Of a stretch of DNA of 5,198 bases, positions 1 through 5,198 are shown in pieces. Numbering within the stretch: position 1 is the stretch's first letter; each line of letters starts with the position of its first letter. The stretch comes from CAYNUJ01 sp964621225 (lineage in GTDB: Bacteria; Bacteroidota; Ignavibacteria; Ignavibacteriales; Melioribacteraceae), in assembly GCA_964621225.1 (NCBI GenBank), contig CAZULK010000177.1, positions 1-5,198 of the forward strand, given 5' to 3'. The notes under the pieces are model-generated. The model did not search any database. It was not told the origin of the DNA and saw only the letters and a list, made by a program, of their open reading frames with translations. The position numbers and the translations under genes are program-made.

Positions 1-1883
1 CTATTCAAGATATGATCTTTGTTTTTTCTCAATTCTTTAGCAGTTTGTCCTATTGACGCAATACTACCTAATGGAATAATATGATGTATTTCAATTTTAT
101 ATTTGTTTTTACCAATTTCCCATGGCTTGAGTTTTTTCTTTTCTTTTGTAAAATCATTAGGTATGCAACTTAATACATATTGGATTATTCCATTGCTGAT
201 TGCAGCAGGAATTTCTTGGTCTTCATTTTTCATTAACAACAGTTCTAAATCAGAATACCCTGGATGATCAAAGATTTTATCATATCTACTTTTAAATGGG
301 TTTTTTGAACTTCCTTCAATCCATTTTTTTATTTTTTTTATATCCTCGATAACGCGTTCATTCTGTTTCTCCCGATAACTTCCACTAAAAAGTGATGACC
401 AAAACCAATATTCGAGCTTATCTAAAGCTTTTTTATCTTTCCAATTTGAATCTTCTTTAACGATATATCCAATCGGCAGTATCATTAATTTATAATTTAA
501 ATCGCCAATATTTATTATTCCACATCTTACTTGCAAAAATGCCAAAGCTCTCTTGATTGCTTCTTTAGTTGTTTGAACATTGTTTTTTATTTGGTTTAGT
601 GTTAATCCAATTATTTTGCTTTTCTTGATATGATCAACCTGAATGCCTTCAATCCCTTTTTTCAATTCACGTTCGTAAGAAAATATGGATAAAAAAATTA
701 AAAACTGATCTTTAATAATTTTCGATATGGAAGTATTCTCTATAGCGTTGATATATTCTCCATTCCATTTGAACTCCTTTTCTTCAGATATAGGATATAA
801 GTCTTTTGGCAGCGCCATCTCTTTTTGGAGATGTTCCAAAATAATTTCTCTGAGTGACTTAGAAGATCCACTTCGAGCGTATTTCGCAACGATTAAATCA
901 AAAAGATCTAATGGTGTACCACCAATATTAATACTTTCAAAAATTGCAGTGGCTCTGTGAAGTTCGGTCTTATCAAGTTGTATTGCTGTGAGTTCATAGT
1001 CCAACATTGCTTCAATACTCTCTCTAACCCTATTTTGCCATTTTGTAGCAAGATCTGACCAAGCATCATTTATAACCGATTTTTCTTTAATTTCTGAAAT
1101 TTTCGGCTCAACAATGCCTAGAATTTTATCAATCTTTATTTTTCCAGAACCCACTAGAGATCTTAGCTCATTTCTTCTATTTCTTGCAATATATTTGAGA
1201 GTAATTACATGCAAGGCTTTTTCTCCTTTTGAAGAATTTAATTCCCACAAAGGAACAATCCACTTTTCAGCAAATTGCCTTGCAATTCTTTCTCTAAGAG
1301 TATCTTCGTCTTCTTTTGTTAATTGATATTGGTAATATTCTGGATGGTAATTTTTATCAGTGTCCTTTGTTTTAAATATTTTGTAAAAAATGATAAAATC
1401 CTCTATTTCAGATGGCTCTAATTTTTTCAAGTTAATTTTGTTAAAATTTAAATGTTGCCAAGCCCAGATATCAGCTTCCCCATCGTCAGGTTTCACACGA
1501 AGAAACCATCTGTTTCTTAAATAGGAATAAATTTTCGTCCAGTTTTTCTGCCAATCTTTTAAATTGTAAAAGTCAAAAAAAATGCTCTTGAGTGTCGATA
1601 TTCTTTGCTGACCGTCTAATAAGAAATAACTTTCTCCTTTTCCTTTTTTGCTCGGAAATGAATCAACCATACAAAGATCTCGAGCTGCAAAATCATTATA
1701 ATTTCCTTCAAGTATCAATAAACTTCCAATAGGAAGTCCAACTAACACAGATGATAGAAGTTTTAGTTGAGATGAGTCAGGTTTCCAAATGAATTCTCTT
1801 TGAAAATTCGGTAGCAATAATTTTTCTTGATTATTCAGTTCAAACAAAGCTTTTAGTTTGTAAGTTTCATATGATAATGCCAT
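1..1883 (-). CDS. DUF262/DUF1524 (GmrSD/SspE-like) nuclease, 3' end missing
   Basis: Third gene of the operon. The frame reads from ATG at 1883 to the left edge without a stop (627 full codons), so the C-terminus is outside the window. Seen: an N-terminal ParB-like DUF262 domain with the PNFQREFIW motif at residues 25-33, DGQQR at 90-94 (bases 1602-1616), and FESINIGGTPLDLFDLIVAKY at 315-335. A long helical middle follows, then HHIIP at 600-604 (bases 72-86), the start of a DUF1524 His-Me/HNH nuclease motif. The remaining nuclease residues should lie just off the edge. Known: in GmrSD and SspE, DUF262 binds or hydrolyses NTP through DGQQR-type motifs and DUF1524 cuts or nicks DNA, depending on DNA modification. 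Inferred: this is the effector of the cluster, possibly reading a sulfur modification. It starts 23 bp after the sulfurtransferase stop. The gene is AT-richer than its neighbours, which suggests separate acquisition. Domain identity is firm; the target is unknown. Confidence 0.93.
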   Translation of the reverse strand, partial: MALSYETYKLKALFELNNQEKLLLPNFQREFIWKPDSSQLKLLSSVLVGLPIGSLLILEGNYNDFAARDLCMVDSFPSKKGKGESYFLLDGQQRISTLKSIFFDFYNLKDWQKNWTKIYSYLRNRWFLRVKPDDGEADIWAWQHLNFNKINLKKLEPSEIEDFIIFYKIFKTKDTDKNYHPEYYQYQLTKEDEDTLRERIARQFAEKWIVPLWELNSSKGEKALHVITLKYIARNRRNELRSLVGSGKIKIDKILGIVEPKISEIKEKSVINDAWSDLATKWQNRVRESIEAMLDYELTAIQLDKTELHRATAIFESINIGGTPLDLFDLIVAKYARSGSSKSLREIILEHLQKEMALPKDLYPISEEKEFKWNGEYINAIENTSISKIIKDQFLIFLSIFSYERELKKGIEGIQVDHIKKSKIIGLTLNQIKNNVQTTKEAIKRALAFLQVRCGIINIGDLNYKLMILPIGYIVKEDSNWKDKKALDKLEYWFWSSLFSGSYREKQNERVIEDIKKIKKWIEGSSKNPFKSRYDKIFDHPGYSDLELLLMKNEDQEIPAAISNGIIQYVLSCIPNDFTKEKKKLKPWEIGKNKYKIEIHHIIPLGSIASIGQTAKELRKNKDHILN

Positions 1884-1891
1884 ATATTCAG

Positions 1892-1897
1892 CCCCTC
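1892..1897 (-). promoter_or_regulatory. Ribosome binding site of the DUF262 gene
   Basis: GAGGGG on the minus strand, 8 nt before the ATG at 1881-1883. It supports this start, which also places the DUF262 N-terminal motifs at the usual distance from the N-terminus. It lies in the 23-bp gap after the sulfurtransferase stop. That gap has no room for a separate promoter or terminator, so the gene is probably read from the operon transcript. Confidence 0.8.
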
Positions 1898-1906
1898 AAG
1901 TTAGTC

Positions 1907-3010
1907 TTAGATAAAACACACCGCACACCCTTCATCACTATCATCGAGTATATCTAATAGCTTATCTGATTTCTTATTGTGGGCTTGCTCAAGTCTTTTT
2001 AAGTGATCTTCTTTAATCTGCTTCATCCGTTCCGGTTTTATTAAGTCTTCCAAACGTTCTCCCTGATTCCAGGTATATCCATCCTTTTCGTATTCCATTG
2101 CTTTTTTAAATAAATCGGGGTGTTGTTCATATAGCCAAATCCACTCGATTTTTTGCTGGAAGAAGCAAAAGAAACAGCCGGAACGGGTACGAGCATATTT
2201 ACCTTTTTTACCATTGATTTGAAATTCCACTTCATCGTAATACTTGGGTATACCTACACCACTTTCTTCCAGGATGCGGAAAATATCCTCCTTTACAAGA
2301 ACATCGGTATTATCCAGTAAGGGATAATCATCCAACTTTGCAAGTGGGTAATCTGTGGTTTTCAGAAATTCAAACACGACCCGATTAAAACTTTCTATTC
2401 CTAAATCCAATAGTGCATTGAGTTTCTGTTCCCGATTGAATTCCGGGGTTACTTCTTTCAGAACCACTTCTAAAATAGTTTCCCTTTTGTGGGAAGGTGC
2501 AACATGTTCATACAAATCGGCAATCATGGAAATGTTCTGATTACTGAGCACTTTCCCAATCACATCTTCGCTCCATATATTGCGACGAAAGGGAAAGATA
2601 GATTGGATATTGGGCTTCCGAGATATGTATGCTTCCCGGTTTTCATCTCCGCGTATGCCCACATAAGAAACCACCGGGTCATCACCGACAAATCTCTCAA
2701 ATGGCTCCAGTTTTAATTTGCGAGTGCACCAACGGGATTGCGTTGAAGGCAAATAGCCGCCAAATATTTCCAGGTAATGATCAAATGGTGTTCCGGCGGG
2801 AGTATCTTCCACAGCTTTCAAACGCTGAATTTTTTTGTTTAAAACGGTTTCCAGTTTTTCAACCAGCACATAGGTTTCGTCGAGTTCTCGGCCGGTGTCA
2901 CAAAAATAGTATTCGATATCCAACTGTGGATATTTTTGACTGAGATATATGGCCAATGCGGCGCTATCCTTACCGCCGGATATGCCCAAGACATGTCGCA
3001 CTTTATTCAT
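1907..3010 (-). CDS. DndC/PAPS-reductase-like sulfurtransferase (PP-loop ATPase)
   Basis: Complete gene, 367 residues. Seen: the PP-loop SGGKDS at residues 11-16 (bases 2963-2980) after a short first strand, FCDTG at 36-40, WCTRKLK at 94-100, GIRGDE at 118-123, a second GIPKYYDE core segment at 253-260, RSGCFFC at 276-282, and a C-terminal CAVCFI tail. Cysteines are C37, C95, C279, C282, C362 and C365. Known: PP-loop proteins of this family adenylylate a substrate. DndC and SspD act in DNA phosphorothioation, and BrxP is the PAPS-reductase-domain protein of type 4 BREX. Inferred: it handles sulfur or an adenylylated intermediate for DNA modification in this locus rather than assimilating sulfate, because its neighbours are defence genes and no sulfate-assimilation gene is present. 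The ATG overlaps the upstream stop by 8 bp, so translation is probably coupled. Roughly 90 extra residues lie between the PF/WSEDV segment (near 140-150) and the DIFRIL segment (242-247). The family is certain; the subfamily (BrxP, DndC or the DUF4007-associated type) is not. Confidence 0.92.
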   Translation of the reverse strand: MNKVRHVLGISGGKDSAALAIYLSQKYPQLDIEYYFCDTGRELDETYVLVEKLETVLNKKIQRLKAVEDTPAGTPFDHYLEIFGGYLPSTQSRWCTRKLKLEPFERFVGDDPVVSYVGIRGDENREAYISRKPNIQSIFPFRRNIWSEDVIGKVLSNQNISMIADLYEHVAPSHKRETILEVVLKEVTPEFNREQKLNALLDLGIESFNRVVFEFLKTTDYPLAKLDDYPLLDNTDVLVKEDIFRILEESGVGIPKYYDEVEFQINGKKGKYARTRSGCFFCFFQQKIEWIWLYEQHPDLFKKAMEYEKDGYTWNQGERLEDLIKPERMKQIKEDHLKRLEQAHNKKSDKLLDILDDSDEGCAVCFI

Positions 3011-5198
3011 GGGATAACTCTTCCTCTAAAATTTCTATCAAAGCCGCAATATTCGCAGCTCGATCTTGAGTTAATTCTTTTTTCAAACGGTCACGAATTT
3101 CTTTCACCGCTTCTTTTTTCTTCTTGGGTACCCGGATAATATTGGTCTTGCTTCCGCTTTTTATCGTGGTCACCTCCAATTTTACAACACTTTCCTTATC
3201 CGGGTCAACTTCCACCTTAGAAATATCACATAGATTGTCCAATTCCCAAATGGCGTTACTCAATTTTTCTAAAACCAATTCTTCTTCTTCATCGCGCATT
3301 TTCTCTATCGGTTTTCCCAGCAGAGCCTGCACAACTGCACGCAGCCAAGCATTACGATCATCCAATTGCGATTGAAGTTGACGATAAAACACTTTTTGAT
3401 GAGGAAGAAGCAGATGGGTCTTCAAAGAAGCATAACGTTTTTGGATCTCACTCTTATATTCAGGAAAATTCATATCTGTATAGCCTGTTGCTTCCAACAG
3501 GCGGTTTTCGATCCGGTTTAATAAAGCATCAAAACAACTCCTCAGTTCGCGAATAGCATTTTGGAGTTGAGCAATATAATCCGCCAACGCTTCCGGGGAA
3601 TCGTTTAAGTTCAGATTTGAATAGCCTAATGCGGATGGAAAATCTTCAAAGAATGTTTTTTCAGGATCGGTGGCGTTCGCAATAGCTTCTCGAAGATTCA
3701 AAGCGCTTTGAGAGAGCCGTTGGGTACGCTTGGTATATTCTGGCAAACTTCGGTAGAATGAAAGAAATGGCTTGACTGTCTCTATAAAGCTCTCGGTTGT
3801 CACTCGTTCGTTGGGCGTCTGCTGTAAAAATGCACGATACTTATTGAACAAATCAAGCTTGACCCCTTGCAGCTCATAACATTTAATCTGAAACTTGTTG
3901 GGGTGCTTCACAATCAGTTCCAAAGTTTCCGGATTGAGGTGGGGAACAAAGCCATCCTCTCCAAAAAGTGCAAAGTCTTCTCTACGAATGAACAGAAAAA
4001 TTGGAAGCCAAAATTCAATAAAACCACGCTTTAGCTTCAATGGTTTTTCAGATAAGATCTCTACAAATTCACTCAACGTTTTGCGAACCACTTTGGTACT
4101 TTGTAAGAATCCATTGGATACTTCCCAAAGGGCGCGGAAAGAAGGGTCGGTGGGCGCTCCTAAGACAAAGGTTCCTTCTTCACATCTATGTATCCCCGTT
4201 CGTTTAAGCAGTGTCAAATAGATCGTCTTTTCGGGTGGAAATTCATCTTTCCCGAAGCCAAGGTCTTCTTGATTCCACCGATTCGCCAACGCTTCCAACA
4301 GATTTCGCCGAGCCTTTGCAATAGTTGAGGGCAGCTTTTCCCGATTTATTAATTCATTCTTAAAAACAGGCGTATCGGAATACACCTCTTCACATATCCG
4401 CGAGAGCAATTGATTAAACCGGAATCGACTATCAATCCGGATTCTCTGACCTTTGTATATCCAAATAACTTCTCCCGTATCCTGATATAAATTGTCAAGA
4501 ACACAATGAGTTAATTCCTGGCGTCTAAATTCCAACATGTTTCGTAGTTCTCGTTCGGCGACATGGTCATCCACCACCTCCTGAAGTACATAATTAATTT
4601 TGTCAATCTCAAAAAGAATATCCCGAATTCGTTTGCTATTTTTATAGAGGCCGAAAAGGATAGCCTCGTTTATGTTTCGAGAGTATTCAATAAGTTCATG
4701 CTCGGAAAGGTCGGTTGAAAAAATTAAATTAATGATTCCATCCACACTTCCTTTGGGTCTTTCTTCCGTTGGAAAATCCGTAAATTGAAACCGGAAAAAG
4801 CGCGGCGTACCAAATTTATATTGTACAGCTTTAGCAGAAACGTAAGGAAAATTGAAATAGCGACGTAGTTGAGGAACAATGTTGGTTACTTTGTCAATTT
4901 GGCTTTCTGCTCGTTGAAGTTCGTATTCGATGTCAAGATCCGTACCCTCAAATAAAATAAATCGATCTTTATAGTTTAGGAATCTTATGATTTTTTTGGC
5001 TTCTAATTCTTCAAGAATCCCACTTGCATTTTTTATCCCAAGAGCTAAATCCGCATAATTACATAAAAAGTCACGGTCTATACGGGCACCAGCGGTTGCG
5101 AAGATGTTTAGCAATCCCACGACCTTGACGATTCGAATTGCTTCTCCAATGTTTTGAGTAAATGTGGCTTCAACTCGATCAATGGAATGTTGAATCGT
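3003..5198 (-). CDS. C-terminal part of a large BrxC/PglY-like defence ATPase, 5' end missing
   Basis: The frame is open to the right edge and gives 731 residues before TAA. A GTG at 5118-5120 could be taken as a start, but 26 sense codons precede it and continue the same helix, so it is internal. Seen: a winged-helix-like segment at 21-94 (IRIVKVVGLLNIF to FEGTDLDIEYEL), YKFGTPRFFRF at 127-137, TPVFKNELINR at 276-286 (bases 4341-4373) followed by an ARRNLLEAL helix, and YLTLLKRTGIHR at 327-338. A long helical, partly coiled-coil-like region follows, then a basic, lysine-rich C-terminus. No Walker A motif is present, so any P-loop domain must lie upstream. From memory, these segments resemble the post-ATPase half of large defence-island ATPases that sit beside PAPS-reductase-like proteins (BrxC/PglY of BREX, or ATPases of DUF4007/DndC-like clusters). 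Inferred: a motor or scaffold for the sulfurtransferase. It overlaps the next gene by 8 bp. That it codes is certain; the family name is moderately supported. Confidence 0.62.
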   Translation of the reverse strand, partial: TIQHSIDRVEATFTQNIGEAIRIVKVVGLLNIFATAGARIDRDFLCNYADLALGIKNASGILEELEAKKIIRFLNYKDRFILFEGTDLDIEYELQRAESQIDKVTNIVPQLRRYFNFPYVSAKAVQYKFGTPRFFRFQFTDFPTEERPKGSVDGIINLIFSTDLSEHELIEYSRNINEAILFGLYKNSKRIRDILFEIDKINYVLQEVVDDHVAERELRNMLEFRRQELTHCVLDNLYQDTGEVIWIYKGQRIRIDSRFRFNQLLSRICEEVYSDTPVFKNELINREKLPSTIAKARRNLLEALANRWNQEDLGFGKDEFPPEKTIYLTLLKRTGIHRCEEGTFVLGAPTDPSFRALWEVSNGFLQSTKVVRKTLSEFVEILSEKPLKLKRGFIEFWLPIFLFIRREDFALFGEDGFVPHLNPETLELIVKHPNKFQIKCYELQGVKLDLFNKYRAFLQQTPNERVTTESFIETVKPFLSFYRSLPEYTKRTQRLSQSALNLREAIANATDPEKTFFEDFPSALGYSNLNLNDSPEALADYIAQLQNAIRELRSCFDALLNRIENRLLEATGYTDMNFPEYKSEIQKRYASLKTHLLLPHQKVFYRQLQSQLDDRNAWLRAVVQALLGKPIEKMRDEEEELVLEKLSNAIWELDNLCDISKVEVDPDKESVVKLEVTTIKSGSKTNIIRVPKKKKEAVKEIRDRLKKELTQDRAANIAALIEILEEELSHE
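3018..3027 (-). promoter_or_regulatory. Ribosome binding site of the sulfurtransferase, inside the upstream gene
   Basis: AGAGGAAGAG on the minus strand, ending 7 nt before the ATG at 3008-3010. It lies within the last codons of the upstream gene, whose TAA stop (3003-3005) falls after the new ATG. This 8-bp stop-start overlap supports the chosen start and suggests translational coupling, which would keep the two proteins in fixed proportion. Confidence 0.7.

Noticed and set aside
727..1326. Two plus-strand open frames (727-960 and 1114-1326)
   Set aside because: Both lie antisense inside the DUF262 gene, whose reading frame is intact and carries recognisable motifs. Their translations show no domain.
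1884..1906. Promoter or terminator between the sulfurtransferase and nuclease genes
   Set aside because: The gap is only 23 bp, is occupied by a Shine-Dalgarno, and shows no hairpin with a T-run.
1907..3010. Housekeeping CysH (sulfate assimilation) as the identity of the PP-loop protein
   Set aside because: The protein is much longer than CysH, has a CxxC pair and a terminal cysteine tail unlike CysH, and sits between a defence-type ATPase-like gene and a DUF262 nuclease with no sulfate-assimilation gene beside it.
2041..3139. Several short open frames overlapping the sulfurtransferase on both strands
   Set aside because: They are shadows of the sulfurtransferase frame, which has a PP-loop and conserved cysteines. 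None has a convincing product.
3124..4221. Plus-strand frames at 3124-3375 and 3895-4221
   Set aside because: They are antisense to the large ATPase-like gene, rich in Ser and Leu as expected for shadows, and have no known motif.
5118..5120. GTG as the start of the large upstream gene
   Set aside because: Twenty-six sense codons in the same frame reach the window edge and continue a plausible helix, and there is no clear Shine-Dalgarno before the GTG. The gene is better treated as partial at its 5' end.

Overview
The window is almost entirely coding, all on the minus strand. It holds one tightly packed gene cluster of the kind found in bacterial defence islands. In transcription order (right to left) there are three genes: (1) the 3' part of a large protein resembling the C-terminal half of defence-island ATPases (3003-5198, open at the right edge); (2) a complete DndC-like/PAPS-reductase-family sulfurtransferase of 367 residues (1907-3010); (3) the first 627 residues of a DUF262 + DUF1524 (GmrSD/SspE-type) nuclease (1-1883, open at the left edge). 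Gene 1 overlaps gene 2 by 8 bp, and gene 3 starts 23 bp after gene 2 behind a clear Shine-Dalgarno. The three very probably form one operon whose promoter lies beyond the right edge. No tRNA, rRNA, CRISPR array, insertion sequence, attachment site or terminator was seen.

The organism is a bacterium using the standard code (no in-frame TGA) and Shine-Dalgarno sites such as GAGGGG. DNA composition is moderate to AT-rich. I cannot name a phylum from this sequence. The DUF262 gene is visibly richer in A+T than the two genes before it, and the change falls near the 1884-1906 gap.

Together the genes suggest a sulfur-linked DNA modification or defence locus. The PP-loop protein would activate a substrate with ATP and handle sulfur. 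The large ATPase-like protein would be the motor or scaffold. The DUF262/DUF1524 protein would be the NTP-dependent nuclease that acts according to DNA modification state. Each part has known relatives: BrxP with BrxC/PglY in type 4 BREX, DndC/SspD in phosphorothioation, and SspE/GmrS-GmrD as nuclease. The three-gene order seen here is not one I recognise as a standard named system. The rest of the operon, off both edges, would decide which system it is.
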